Shown here piece by piece: positions 1 through 8,510 of a stretch of DNA of 64,000 nucleotides. Position 1 is the stretch's first letter. The number at the start of each line of letters is the position of its first letter. Made by a program: the position numbers and the translations under genes. The notes under the pieces are model-generated. The model saw nothing but the letters and a program-made list of their open reading frames with translations. It had not been told where the DNA came from and did not search any database. The stretch comes from Thermopetrobacter sp964430935 (GTDB lineage: Bacteria > Pseudomonadota > Alphaproteobacteria > Rhizobiales > Aestuariivirgaceae): contig CAYSHK010000039.1 of NCBI GenBank assembly GCA_964430935.1, forward strand, positions 66,683 to 130,682. Reading direction: 5' to 3'.

Positions 1-1803
1 ATCGCCGAGCGCGGTTCCTTCTTCGGCGACGAGGCGCGCCTCTCCGAGCTGCCGCCCTATGTCCCGCGGGCGGTGATCGCCATCGAAGACCGGCGTTTCT
101 ACCACCACTTCGGCATCGATCCGCTGGGCATGGCCCGGGCCATGGTCACCAACCTGCGCGCCGGCCGCATCGTCCAGGGTGGTTCGACCCTGACCCAGCA
201 GCTGGCCAAGAATCTCTTCCTCAAGCCGGAACGCACCCTGTGGCGCAAGTTCCAGGAGGCGGTGCTCGCCCTGTGGCTGGAGAGCCGCTTCACCAAGGAC
301 GAGATCCTCCAGCTCTATCTGAACCGGGTCTATTTCGGCTCCGGCGCGGTGGGCATCGAACAGGCGGCGAAGAAGTTCTTCAACCGCTCCGCGCGGGATC
401 TCACGCTCGGACAGGCGGCCATGCTCGCCGGCGCCCTGAAGGCCCCGAGCCGCTACAATCCCCTGCGCCATCCGGAACTGGCCCGCAAGCGCGCCCGCGT
501 GGTGCTGAACGCGATGGTGGAGGAGGGATTCATCACGCGGAAGGAGGCCGCTTCGGCGCTGAAGAGCGCCCGGGCGGTGAAGAGCTCGTCGTACGTCCCC
601 GCCACCCAGTACATCGTGGACTGGGTGCTCGAGCAGCTGCCCGATCTGGTGGGTGAGGTGAAGCAGTCGATCGTGGTGGAGACCACCCTCGATTATCGCA
701 TCCAGAAAGCCGCGGAACGGGCCGTCGTGCGGACCATCGCTGCGGAGGGACGCCGTCGTCGCGTTTCACAGGGCGCCATGGTGGTCATGGACGGCACCGG
801 AGCGGTGAAGGCCATGGTGGGCGGCCGCTCCTACAGGCGCTCCCAGTTCAACCGCGCCGTCCACGCCCGCCGGCAGCCGGGCTCCGCCTTCAAGCCCTTC
901 GTCTATCTGACCGCCATCGAGCAGGGGTACACGCCGGACTCGGTGGAGGAGGACAGTCCCGTGCGCATCGGCGACTACCGGCCGGAAAACTACGGGCGCA
1001 AGTATTACGGCCCCGTCACGCTGCGCAAGGCTCTGGCACTTTCGCTGAATACCGTCGCGGTGAAGCTGTGCGTGGCGGTGGGGCCGGAGAACGTGGTGAT
1101 GACCGCCAACAGGCTCGGCATCACCTCGCCCCTGAAACCGGTGGCCTCGCTGGCCCTGGGATCCTCCGAGGTGACCCTGCTGGAACTGACTTCCGCCTAC
1201 GTGCCCTTTTCCAACGGTGGCCGGGCGGTGGTGCCCTACATCGTCACGCGCATCACCACCCGTGACGGGCGGGTGCTCTACGAGCGCCGCGGATCCGGAC
1301 TGGGGCGGGTGATCTCCGACGAGGATCTCGGTGCGATGAACGACATGATGCGCGCGGTCATCACCTCGGGTACCGGCCGCAGGGCGCGCCTGAAGGGTCG
1401 CGACGCCGGCGGCAAGACGGGCACCAGCCAGGACTACCGGGATGCATGGTTCATCGGCTATACCGCCCAGTACACCGCAGGCGTCTGGTTCGGCAACGAC
1501 GACAACTCCCCAACGCGCCGCGTCACCGGAGGATCCCTTCCGGCGCAGGTCTGGAAAAGCGTCATGACCGAAGCCCACCGCGGCCTGCCGGGTCTGCCCC
1601 TGCCGGGTGTCTACCGCCCCGACGAATGGAACGAACCGGGCTTCGGCGAGGACCGCATGGCCGGCGGAATCGTGGATTTTCTGGCCGGGATCTTCGGTGG
1701 CGGTCGTACCGAGGCCCCGCCGCCGCCACCACCCTCCCGGGCGGCCCGGCCGCAGCGGCGCCGGATTCAGAACTTCGGTCCCGCCCGGCGTCCCGGCCAG
1801 TGA
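1..1803 (+). CDS. mrcA: Penicillin-binding protein 1A-type bifunctional peptidoglycan synthase (5' end missing)
   Basis: Polymerises and cross-links peptidoglycan in the periplasm. The reading frame is open from the first base of the window, so the true start and the membrane anchor lie upstream; about 600 residues are visible. In order there is the glycosyltransferase domain (catalytic EDRRFYHHFG, then GGSTLTQQLAKN) and the transpeptidase domain with the SxxK motif in RQPGSAFKPF, an SLN motif in LSLNTV and KTGT in GGKTGTSQDY. The tail is a run of six prolines followed by basic residues, which is common in this family and probably unstructured. The family assignment is firm; the exact paralogue (1A or another class A PBP) is inferred from the motif spacing. 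Confidence 0.93.
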   Translation: MAERGSFFGDEARLSELPPYVPRAVIAIEDRRFYHHFGIDPLGMARAMVTNLRAGRIVQGGSTLTQQLAKNLFLKPERTLWRKFQEAVLALWLESRFTKDEILQLYLNRVYFGSGAVGIEQAAKKFFNRSARDLTLGQAAMLAGALKAPSRYNPLRHPELARKRARVVLNAMVEEGFITRKEAASALKSARAVKSSSYVPATQYIVDWVLEQLPDLVGEVKQSIVVETTLDYRIQKAAERAVVRTIAAEGRRRRVSQGAMVVMDGTGAVKAMVGGRSYRRSQFNRAVHARRQPGSAFKPFVYLTAIEQGYTPDSVEEDSPVRIGDYRPENYGRKYYGPVTLRKALALSLNTVAVKLCVAVGPENVVMTANRLGITSPLKPVASLALGSSEVTLLELTSAYVPFSNGGRAVVPYIVTRITTRDGRVLYERRGSGLGRVISDEDLGAMNDMMRAVITSGTGRRARLKGRDAGGKTGTSQDYRDAWFIGYTAQYTAGVWFGNDDNSPTRRVTGGSLPAQVWKSVMTEAHRGLPGLPLPGVYRPDEWNEPGFGEDRMAGGIVDFLAGIFGGGRTEAPPPPPPSRAARPQRRRIQNFGPARRPGQ

Positions 1804-1824
1804 GCCCGACATGGGGCTTGCAAG

Positions 1825-1844
1825 CATATAAAGGAACCCTTATG
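1825..1844. promoter_or_regulatory. Imperfect palindrome in the metK leader
   Basis: The 111-bp gap before metK holds the imperfect inverted repeat CATATAAAGGAACCCTTATG. From memory, similar CATATAAAG-type palindromes are operators for ArsR-family regulators of the SAM cycle in alphaproteobacteria, so this could be a repressor site for metK. Closer to the gene, TTCCTGAGGAA and CCTGAGGAACAGG can form small competing hairpins. I do not recognise a known SAM riboswitch. Confidence 0.3.
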
Positions 1845-1914
1845 ACTTTCCGGCAGCCCGCGCCATGCACCGGGAACGGCGGGCGCATTCGGTATTCCTG
1901 AGGAACAGGGAGCA

Positions 1915-3117
1915 GTGGGACCCGTGCCGCGCCAGAACTATCTCTTCACAAGTGAATCGGTTTCCGAGGGACATCCGGACAAGGTCTGCGACCGCATCTC
2001 CGACGAGATCCTCGACCTGTTCTTCCGCGAGGCGGAGGCCGGAGGGCAGGACGTCGCGACAATCCGCTGCGCGGCCGAGACGCTGGCCACCACCAACAAG
2101 GTGGTGATCGCGGGCGAGACGCGCGGACCGGACAGCGTCACCACGGAGCGCATCGTGGAGACGGCGCGGCAGGCGATCCGCAACATCGGCTACGAGCAGG
2201 AAGGTTTCCACTGGCGGCACGCGGATGTGGAGGTCCTGCTGCATGCGCAGTCCGCCGACATCGCGCAGGGCGTGGACGCCGCGGGCAACAGGGACGAGGG
2301 CGCCGGCGACCAGGGCATCATGTTCGGATACGCCTGCACCGAGACACCGGAGCTGATGCCGGCACCGATCTTCTACGCCCATCGCATTCTCCAGACCCTG
2401 GCGCAGGCCCGCCACTCCGGCGCCGAGCCCAAGCTCGGACCCGATTCCAAGAGCCAGCTCACCCTGCGCTACGAGGACGGCCGTCCGGTGGAAGTCACCC
2501 AGATCGTGGTGTCGCACCAGCATCTGGATCCCGATCTGACCTCCGACGACGTGCGCGCCATCATCGAGCCCTACGTGCGCGAAACCCTTCCGGAGGGCTG
2601 GATCACCCGCGACACGGAATGGCATGTCAATCCCACGGGCAAGTTCTACATCGGCGGCCCGGACGGCGACTGCGGGCTCACCGGACGCAAGATCATCGTC
2701 GACACCTACGGCGGCGCCGCGCCCCATGGCGGTGGCGCCTTCTCCGGCAAGGACCCGACCAAGGTGGACCGTTCCGCCGCCTACGCCGCCCGCTACCTCG
2801 CCAAGAACGTGGTCGCCGCAGGTCTTGCGGAGCGTTGCACGCTGCAGCTCTCCTACGCCATCGGCGTGGCGCGGCCCCTCTCGCTCTACGTGGACCTGCA
2901 CGGCACCGGCGAGGTGGAGGAGGAACGGCTGGAGAAGGTGCTCATGGAGATCATGGATCTGCGGCCGCGCGGAATCCGCGAACATCTCGGACTCAACCGA
3001 CCGATCTACGCCCGCACTTCCGCATACGGCCATTTCGGCCGCGCGCCCGAGGAGGACGGCGGCTTCTCCTGGGAGCGTACGGATCTGGTCGACGAACTGA
3101 AGGCCGCCTTCTCCTGA
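1915..3117 (+). CDS. metK: S-adenosylmethionine synthase
   Basis: Makes S-adenosylmethionine from methionine and ATP in the cytoplasm. The 400-residue length fits the family. Signature motifs are present: EGHPDKVCDRISDE near the N-terminus, GAGDQGIMFGYA in the middle, and the phosphate-binding GGGAFSGKDPTKVDRS. The start is a GTG just after AGGGAG; a second in-frame GTG at 1924 is equally plausible and would shorten the protein by three residues. It is a single gene, convergent with the transporter gene that follows. The leader contains an imperfect palindrome that may be an operator. Confidence 0.96.
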   Translation: MGPVPRQNYLFTSESVSEGHPDKVCDRISDEILDLFFREAEAGGQDVATIRCAAETLATTNKVVIAGETRGPDSVTTERIVETARQAIRNIGYEQEGFHWRHADVEVLLHAQSADIAQGVDAAGNRDEGAGDQGIMFGYACTETPELMPAPIFYAHRILQTLAQARHSGAEPKLGPDSKSQLTLRYEDGRPVEVTQIVVSHQHLDPDLTSDDVRAIIEPYVRETLPEGWITRDTEWHVNPTGKFYIGGPDGDCGLTGRKIIVDTYGGAAPHGGGAFSGKDPTKVDRSAAYAARYLAKNVVAAGLAERCTLQLSYAIGVARPLSLYVDLHGTGEVEEERLEKVLMEIMDLRPRGIREHLGLNRPIYARTSAYGHFGRAPEEDGGFSWERTDLVDELKAAFS

Positions 3118-3161
3118 TCGTCCGGCTTCCTTTTTTACGGGTGTGCGCAACGGAGGCACGG

Positions 3162-4022
3162 TCATCTGCGCAGCACGGAATAGAGACCGGAGGCCGCGAT
3201 GATCAGCGCGCCCGTCACCGACAGGGCGTCCGGCCGTTCTCCGAACCATCCCACTCCGATCAGGAATGCGAAGGCCAGCAGGAGATAGTTGAACGGCTGG
3301 AGCACGACGGCCGGGGCGAATTCCACCGCCCGGACCAGCAGCAGGTGGCCCAGAATCCCGAAACCGGAAACGGCGAAGATGAGCAGCCACTGCATGGTGT
3401 CGGGGGTTTTCCAGGACAGCAGCCCCGGAAGCGTCAGGATGAGGGCTCCGACGAGAGAGATCTGCACCACGGAGGTGAGAAAGTCGTCGTGCCGCGCAGC
3501 CAGCCGTCCCGCCACCTGGTAGGCCGCGAACAGCGCCGCGGCGCCCAGGGCGATGAAGGCGGCCGGGCGGAAGACGCCGAATCCGGGACGGATGATCAGA
3601 AGCGCTCCGGCGAATCCCGCCACGATGGCGAGAACGCGCCATGCCGGCAGCCGTTCCCCGAGGACGAGCCGGGCCATCACGGCGGCCATGAGGGGGAAGG
3701 AGGCGAACAGGGAGTGGGCCTCCGCCAGACCGAGATATTTGAGCGCCCAGGCGATGGTGACCATCTCGAAGGCGGAGAACGCGGCCCTCGATACCTGCAG
3801 GACGGGTCGTGCCGGCCGCAGGACCCCGGGAAGAACGCCCCGCCAGGCCGCCCACGCCAGTGCGCCCAGCGCGAAGATCCACAACCGCACCATCATGATC
3901 TGGGGCGGCGCGATATCCGTCACCAGAACGCGCGTGAAGGAGTCCTGAACCGCGAAGACCGCCATCGCCAGAGCGCACAGGGCCATGCCGGCCCCGGGTC
4001 TGTCCGAGTGTCCCGCCGTCAT
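3162..4022 (-). CDS. EamA/DMT-family transporter
   Basis: A 286-residue inner-membrane protein of the drug/metabolite transporter superfamily with about ten hydrophobic segments arranged as two EamA repeats. Typical family stretches are visible, such as QDSFTRVLVTDIAPPQIMMV in the first helix region and the conserved LGERL turn before the second half. The substrate cannot be told from sequence; family members export amino acids, nucleotides or other metabolites. The start codon overlaps the stop of apbE by four bases (ATGA), so the two are translated together, although no functional link between them is obvious. A second EamA protein lies at 14189-15067. Confidence 0.85.
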   Translation of the reverse strand: MTAGHSDRPGAGMALCALAMAVFAVQDSFTRVLVTDIAPPQIMMVRLWIFALGALAWAAWRGVLPGVLRPARPVLQVSRAAFSAFEMVTIAWALKYLGLAEAHSLFASFPLMAAVMARLVLGERLPAWRVLAIVAGFAGALLIIRPGFGVFRPAAFIALGAAALFAAYQVAGRLAARHDDFLTSVVQISLVGALILTLPGLLSWKTPDTMQWLLIFAVSGFGILGHLLLVRAVEFAPAVVLQPFNYLLLAFAFLIGVGWFGERPDALSVTGALIIAASGLYSVLRR

Positions 4023-5068
4023 CGCGCCACCACGAGTCGTCTCGGCGGTCCCTTCACGAAGACGACGCGCTTGCGCATTTCCGGAGTGAGGTAGACCGTT
4101 CCCGCCTCGTCGATCAGCATGACGTGTTTCACGCCCATGCGTCCGGCGATGCGCGTCCAATCCCGCGGACCGGCCACGGCCAGTGCGGTCGCGGCGGCAT
4201 CGGCCAGCGTCGCGTCGGCATGCAGGACGGTGGCCGAGACAATGTGCTCCACCGGCATCCCGGTCCGCGGATCGATGATGTGGGCATAGCGGATGCCCTC
4301 GTATTCCCGGTAGCGTTCGTAGTTGCCGGAGGTGAACAGCGCCTCCCCGGATGCCAGCTCCACGGTGGCGATGACGCCCCAGTCCTTCGGATCCCGGATG
4401 CCGGCGCGCCATGGTCTGTCTCCATGGGAGCCGATCACCTTCAGATCGCCGCCGGCGTTGACGATGGCGTTGCGGATGCCGAATTCGCGGAGCCGCCGGA
4501 TGGCACGGTCCACGGCCTCGCCCTTGGCGAAGCCGCCGAAGTCGAGCTGCACGGCCCTGTTGCGCGAGGAGACGGTGTCGCCGTCGATGCGCACCTCGCC
4601 CATGGATGGCCGCAGCGCCACGAGCTTGCGGATGCGATCCAGCGGCGGGCGGGTCCCCTTCGGCAGTTCGTCGGCATGGAAGCCCCATGCGCCTATGATC
4701 GCTCCGATCGCCGGATCGAACAGACCGTCCGACTTGCGCCACAGGACCTTCGCCCGGTGGATCAGCGGCAGCAGGAACGGGCTGGCCCGGAAGGGACGCC
4801 CTTCGGCCAGCGCCGCGTTGAGCCGGGTGAGCTCTCCGGGTTTCCAGGCGTGCCAGTCGCGGTGCATGCGGGCGAAATCGGCCCTCACGGCGTCGATGGC
4901 GCGATCCGCCGTCCGTGGATCGGCGTCGCGCACGGTGATCTCGACGATGGTTCCGAAGACGTCCAGCTTGCGCGAGACGACGGCCGACTCCCCCTCCTGT
5001 CTGCAGGCGGCCAGTGCCGGCAGAAGCAGCAGCGGGAGCAGAAGCGTGCGCAGGACGTCGGGGCTCAT
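4019..5068 (-). CDS. apbE: FAD:protein FMN transferase (ApbE), lipoprotein
   Basis: Transfers FMN from FAD to a threonine in target membrane proteins, classically NqrB/NqrC and RnfD/RnfG. I chose the ATG at 5068 because it gives a lipoprotein signal ending in the lipobox ALAAC (Cys22), placing the enzyme on the periplasmic face of the inner membrane. The family block YAHIIDPRTGMPVE is near the C-terminus, and GGFAKG, a nucleotide-binding segment, is in the middle. Length 349 residues, normal for ApbE. The rnf operon at 21.5-31.9 kb encodes two proteins with the SGAT acceptor motif and is the likely client. The gene lies directly downstream of tRNA-Gly in the same direction. Confidence 0.93.
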   Translation of the reverse strand: MSPDVLRTLLLPLLLLPALAACRQEGESAVVSRKLDVFGTIVEITVRDADPRTADRAIDAVRADFARMHRDWHAWKPGELTRLNAALAEGRPFRASPFLLPLIHRAKVLWRKSDGLFDPAIGAIIGAWGFHADELPKGTRPPLDRIRKLVALRPSMGEVRIDGDTVSSRNRAVQLDFGGFAKGEAVDRAIRRLREFGIRNAIVNAGGDLKVIGSHGDRPWRAGIRDPKDWGVIATVELASGEALFTSGNYERYREYEGIRYAHIIDPRTGMPVEHIVSATVLHADATLADAAATALAVAGPRDWTRIAGRMGVKHVMLIDEAGTVYLTPEMRKRVVFVKGPPRRLVVAR

Positions 5069-5140
5069 GGAGACGTCATAGTCTTCCGTATGCCCCGCAG
5101 GCAAGCGGTGCGTTCGTCGAAGGTGGGGAGCGGGAACGGA

Positions 5141-5216
5141 TGGAGCGGGCGACGGGGATCGAACCCGCGACCCCGAGCTTGGGAAGCTCGTGCTCTGCCA
5201 ACTGAGCTACGCCCGC
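5141..5216 (-). tRNA. tRNA-Gly (anticodon CCC)
   Basis: Folds as a normal cloverleaf on the minus strand. The acceptor arm GCGGGCG pairs with CGCCCGC, the anticodon stem CGAGC/GCTCG encloses loop TTCCCAA with anticodon CCC, the T-arm contains GGTTCGATCC, and CCA is encoded in the DNA. It is preceded by a good promoter and followed after 72 bases by apbE in the same orientation. Confidence 0.97.
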
Positions 5217-5231
5217 CCGTGTCCGGCTATC

Positions 5232-5260
5232 TAGATAGTCCCGGGACACGGGTTTGTAAA
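5232..5260 (-). promoter_or_regulatory. Probable sigma-70 promoter of tRNA-Gly
   Basis: Reading the minus strand, TTTACA (5260-5255) is followed by a 17-bp spacer and TATCTA (5237-5232). The predicted start point near 5225 is about nine bases before the mature tRNA 5' end. Confidence 0.6.
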
Positions 5261-5441
5261 TGCCCCTTCCGGCGCCGGCCGGAGGGCCCGTGCCGGTCTT
5301 CCGCCGCACTGCCGCCCCGGGTGGCGAAATACCCCGTTGAAAGGACGTCCGATTTCTGACAGACACATGGTTCCCGAAGACATGCCGCGGGCCGGTGGCC
5401 CGGCGGGCTGCGCACGTACAGCATGCAGAGGATCAGTCCCG

Positions 5442-6023
5442 ATGTTCATCCAGACGGAAGCCACGCCCAATCCCCAGACCCTGAAGTTCCTGCCCGGTCA
5501 GACCGTGGTCGCGGGACCGCCCCGCGACTTCAAGAGCGCCGGGGAGGCGGAGTGCTCGCCGCTGGCGCGCCGGCTGTTCGGGCTCGACGGCGTGACCGGC
5601 GTCTTTCTCGGCAGCGACTTCATTTCCGTGACCAAGAGCGACGGCGCCGACTGGACGGTGCTCAAGCCGGCGGTGCTCGGCGTCATCATGGAGCACTATC
5701 TCTCCGGCGATCCGGTCATCGAGGGCGAGGCCGCCGCCGCCAGCGAGTTCTACGACGAGAAGGACGCCGAGGTGGTGGCCCAGATCAAGGAGCTGCTGGA
5801 CACCCGGGTGCGTCCGGCGGTGGCCCAGGACGGCGGAGACATCACCTTCCAGGGCTTCAAGGACGGCGTGGTGTACCTGCAGATGGTCGGCGCCTGTTCC
5901 GGCTGCCCCTCGGCTACGGCCACGCTCAAGCAGGGCGTGGAGAACCTTCTGAAGCATTTCGTGCCGCAGGTGCAGGAGGTGCAGGAGGTGCAGGGATCCG
6001 GCGGCGGCTCCTGCGGCATCTGA
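5442..6023 (+). CDS. nfuA: NifU-like iron-sulfur scaffold protein (NfuA type)
   Basis: Carries or transfers 4Fe-4S clusters to target enzymes in the cytoplasm. The 193-residue protein has an N-terminal Nfu_N domain (FIQTEATPNPQTLKFLPG onward, residues 1-90) and a C-terminal NifU domain (about 105-185) with the cluster-binding C-x2-C motif in GACSGCPSA. The ATG at 5442 follows GAGGATCAG; an in-frame upstream extension lacks family similarity and is discarded. The C-terminus contains a short tandem repeat (VQEVQEVQ) followed by a glycine-rich tail ending SCGI. It starts a same-strand cluster with a nitroreductase, tsaB and rimI. Abundant Fe-S proteins in the rnf operon may be among its clients, which is inference. 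Confidence 0.93.
   Translation: MFIQTEATPNPQTLKFLPGQTVVAGPPRDFKSAGEAECSPLARRLFGLDGVTGVFLGSDFISVTKSDGADWTVLKPAVLGVIMEHYLSGDPVIEGEAAAASEFYDEKDAEVVAQIKELLDTRVRPAVAQDGGDITFQGFKDGVVYLQMVGACSGCPSATATLKQGVENLLKHFVPQVQEVQEVQGSGGGSCGI
5970..5996 (+). repeat. Nine-base in-frame tandem repeat in nfuA
   Basis: Three successive copies of GTGCAGGAG (the last imperfect) encode the VQE repeats near the nfuA C-terminus. The unit is a multiple of three, so slippage would change length without a frameshift. Confidence 0.7.
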
Positions 6024-6041
6024 TCTGAGGGAGTGCGGAAC

Positions 6042-6647
6042 ATGGGCTGGGACGCGTGCGGAAATCCGGTCGACGAGGCGGCGCTGCGCCAGATCTTCCT
6101 CGATGCGCGCACCTACAACGGCTGGCTCGACAGGCCCGTTTCCGACGAATGCCTGCACCGGATCGTCGATCTCATGAAGATGGGGCCCACGTCGGCCAAC
6201 TGCCAGCCGATCCGCATCCGTTTCCTCAGGAGTCCGGAGGCGAAGGAGCGGCTGCGGCCCTTTCTCATGGAGGGCAACGTGGAAAAGACCATGTCCGCCC
6301 CCGTGGTGGCCATTCTGGCCCATGATCTGGAGTTCCACGAGCGCCTTCCGCGCTATTTCCCGCACACCGACGCGAAGAGCTGGTTCGAGGGCAATCCCGC
6401 GCTCATCGAGGAGACGGCCTTCCGCAACGGCACGCTGCAGGCGGCCTATTTCATCATGGCGGCCCGCGCGCTCGGTCTGGACTGCGGTCCCATGTCGGGG
6501 TTCGACCAGGAGGGCGTGAACCGCGAATTCTTCGCCGGCACCTCCATTCGTGCCAACTTCCTGTGCAATCTGGGCTACGGGGATCCGGCATCCCTGTTCG
6601 AACGAAGTCCCCGGCCGGAATTCGGGGAGATTGCGGAAATCCTGTGA
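6042..6647 (+). CDS. Nitroreductase-family protein, RutE-like (malonic semialdehyde reductase type)
   Basis: A 201-residue FMN-dependent oxidoreductase. It matches the RutE-like subgroup: LFLDARTYNGW-type N-terminus (here IFLDARTYNGW), MGPTSANCQP for FMN binding, and the C-terminal LCNLGYGDP. RutE reduces malonic semialdehyde in uracil breakdown, but no other rut genes are nearby, so the true substrate here is open. The ATG at 6042 is preceded by GAGGGA at a good distance; a GTG at 6033 would sit too close to it. The gene follows nfuA by 18 bases and is probably in the same transcript. Confidence 0.85.
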   Translation: MGWDACGNPVDEAALRQIFLDARTYNGWLDRPVSDECLHRIVDLMKMGPTSANCQPIRIRFLRSPEAKERLRPFLMEGNVEKTMSAPVVAILAHDLEFHERLPRYFPHTDAKSWFEGNPALIEETAFRNGTLQAAYFIMAARALGLDCGPMSGFDQEGVNREFFAGTSIRANFLCNLGYGDPASLFERSPRPEFGEIAEIL

Positions 6648-6701
6648 CCGGCGGCCTGCGGGATGCGGGAACGGGCCGGCCCGGGCGGGGGCAGAAAGGA
6701 A

Positions 6702-7382
6702 ATGCGCCACATGCTCGTTCTCGGTCTCGATACATGCCTGCAGTCCTGCTCGGTGGCGCTGTGCGACCGGGCGTCGGGACAGGTGCTTTCCTACCGCCGT
6801 GAGAACATGGACCGGGGCCAGGCGGAAAGGCTCGCCGACATGGTCGATGCGGTGATGATGGACCAGGGCGATCCGTACGAGAAGCTGGCCTTCGTGGCCA
6901 CCACCCGCGGTCCCGGTTCTTTCACCGGTCTGCGCATCGGCCTGTCGTTCGCGCGGGCGCTGGGCACGGTGCTCGAGATACCGGTGGCCTCCATCACCAC
7001 GCTGGAGGCCATCGCCCGCAATGTCGCCCACAATCCCGAACGCCTTCCGGTGGCCGCGGCTGTGGACGCCCGTCGCGACGAGCTCTACCTGCAGGTCTTC
7101 GATGCCGATTTCGCGCCGCTCACCGAGGCCATGGCGGTCCGAATCGACGAGGCGCCCGGCCATCTTCCCCCCGGTCCCTGTCTGCTCGCCGGCTCCGGTG
7201 CCCCATTCCTGGCCGACGCGGAGAAGGGGCGCGTGGAGGCGGGCTGCGACGCCCTTCCCGATGCCGAGGTCGTGGCCATGCATGCACCCGTGGAGCCCCT
7301 GCCGGAAGTTCTGCCGGAGCCGCTCTACCTGCGGCCGGCGGATGCGAAACCGCAGGGACCGCTGGAGAACGTCGGAAACTGA
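6702..7382 (+). CDS. tsaB: tRNA threonylcarbamoyladenosine biosynthesis protein TsaB
   Basis: Partner of TsaD and TsaE in making the universal t6A37 modification of ANN-decoding tRNAs. The 226-residue protein has the ASKHA-fold N-terminus (LVLGLDTCLQSCSVAL) and the diagnostic TRGPGSFTGLRIGLSFARAL block around residues 67-86. The ATG at 6702 has GAAAGGA just upstream; the longer in-frame extension is not family-like. rimI begins three bases after its stop, the usual bacterial tsaB-rimI pairing, so the two are certainly co-transcribed. Confidence 0.94.
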   Translation: MRHMLVLGLDTCLQSCSVALCDRASGQVLSYRRENMDRGQAERLADMVDAVMMDQGDPYEKLAFVATTRGPGSFTGLRIGLSFARALGTVLEIPVASITTLEAIARNVAHNPERLPVAAAVDARRDELYLQVFDADFAPLTEAMAVRIDEAPGHLPPGPCLLAGSGAPFLADAEKGRVEAGCDALPDAEVVAMHAPVEPLPEVLPEPLYLRPADAKPQGPLENVGN

Positions 7383-7385
7383 ACC

Positions 7386-7862
7386 ATGCGGCTGATGGAG
7401 GCCACGCCCGCCATGGCCGGCCTGCTGGCCGGGATCCATGCCGATGCCTTTCCACCCCATCAGGCGTGGGATGCGTCCTTCATCGCCCGCATTCTGGATC
7501 TCCCGGGAAACATGGGACTGCTGGCCGAAACGGCGGAGGGACCGGGCGGCTTCATCCTGTATTCCCTGGCCGCGGACGAGGGCGAGATTCTGACCGTGGC
7601 CGTGTCGCCCCGGTTGCGCAGGCGGGGCATAGGCCGGCGGCTTCTCTCGGGCGCCCTAGCGGAGCTGGGCATGCGCGGGGCCCGGCGCGTCTTTCTCGAC
7701 GTGGACGCGGAGAACCGCGCAGCCGTGGCGCTCTACGAACAGGCGGGCTTCAGCCGCGTCGGACTGAGGAAGGGGTACTACGGACAACCCGGAGGCGCCC
7801 GCAGGGACGCCCTCATGCTCGCCTACGTCTTCGGAGAAGGCTGCGGCTGCGAGGGCACGTGA
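7386..7862 (+). CDS. rimI: Ribosomal-protein-alanine N-acetyltransferase
   Basis: A 158-residue GNAT-family acetyltransferase. The acetyl-CoA site is seen in VSPRLRRRGIGRRLL (the RxxGxG motif A), and the segment ENRAAVALYEQAGF is the RimI-type motif B. RimI acetylates the N-terminus of ribosomal protein S18. Location immediately after tsaB supports the name over a generic GNAT. It is convergent with regA, 36 bases away, with no strong hairpin between. Confidence 0.88.
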   Translation: MRLMEATPAMAGLLAGIHADAFPPHQAWDASFIARILDLPGNMGLLAETAEGPGGFILYSLAADEGEILTVAVSPRLRRRGIGRRLLSGALAELGMRGARRVFLDVDAENRAAVALYEQAGFSRVGLRKGYYGQPGGARRDALMLAYVFGEGCGCEGT

Positions 7863-7898
7863 GGAATGCGTCCCCGCCGGTCGGGAGGAATCGCGCAG

Positions 7899-8444
7899 TC
7901 AGCGCGGTGCGCGCTTGGCGAGGATGCGTTGCAGGGTCCGTCTGTGCATGTTCAGACGCCGGGCCGTCTCCGAGACGTTGCGGTTGCACAGTTCGTAGAC
8001 ACGCTGGATGTGTTCCCAGCGCACCCGGTCCGCGGACATGGGGTTTTCCGGCAGGGCGGCCTTGGTGCCCGGCTCGGCGACCAGCGCCTTGAAGATGGCG
8101 TCTGCGTCCGCCGGCTTGGCCAGATAGTCGATGGCCCCCAGCTTCACCGCGGTCACGGCGGTGGCGATGTTCCCGTATCCCGTCAGCACGATGGCGCGGG
8201 CATCGGGCTTGGCCCGGTGCAGCGCCTCGATCACGTCGAGGCCGTTGCCGTCCTCCAGCCGCATGTCGACGACGGCGAAGTCCGGCGGATTTCCGCGCGC
8301 CTCGGCGATGCCGGCGGCGACGGTCTCCGCCGTGCGGACCTTGAACCCCCGCGATTCCATGGCCCGCGCGAGGCGGTTCAGGAACGGCCTGTCATCGTCG
8401 ACCAGCAGAAGCGTCTTTCCCTCGACCGAAAGAATCTCGCTCAT
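7899..8444 (-). CDS. regA: Redox response regulator of the ActR/RegA/PrrA family
   Basis: Global regulator of energy metabolism (photosynthesis, carbon and nitrogen fixation, respiration) in alphaproteobacteria. The 181-residue protein has a receiver domain with acidic pocket VDDD (15-18) and phospho-acceptor Asp60 in VVDMRLEDG, and a C-terminal Fis-type helix-turn-helix (NVSETARRLNMHRRTLQRIL), exactly the RegA layout. The ATG at 8444 is preceded at seven bases by GGGGAG; an ATG two codons earlier would leave no spacing. regB lies 139 bases upstream on the same strand, but a good promoter between them suggests regA can be made on its own. Confidence 0.94.
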   Translation of the reverse strand: MSEILSVEGKTLLLVDDDRPFLNRLARAMESRGFKVRTAETVAAGIAEARGNPPDFAVVDMRLEDGNGLDVIEALHRAKPDARAIVLTGYGNIATAVTAVKLGAIDYLAKPADADAIFKALVAEPGTKAALPENPMSADRVRWEHIQRVYELCNRNVSETARRLNMHRRTLQRILAKRAPR

Positions 8445-8510
8445 GAGCATACTCCCCGTGCTCCCCGGGCGGTCCCCATCCTGCCGCCCCGAAGCGATTT
8501 TTGGCCCCAT

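Noticed and set aside
1804..1914. SAM riboswitch before metK
   Set aside because: I could not match the sequence to the conserved cores of known SAM riboswitches; only a palindrome and small hairpins are reported.
1840..3978. A 712-codon minus-strand frame over metK and the EamA gene
   Set aside because: Low-complexity Arg/Gly/Ala composition and both strands already occupied by clearly conserved genes.
5141..5216. Open reading frames running through tRNA-Gly
   Set aside because: They encode the typical RIEPATP-like peptide that arises from translating a tRNA gene, not a real protein.
5433..7460. A 675-codon minus-strand frame across nfuA, the nitroreductase and tsaB
   Set aside because: Crosses four conserved genes and shows no homology; a frame shadow of GC-rich DNA.
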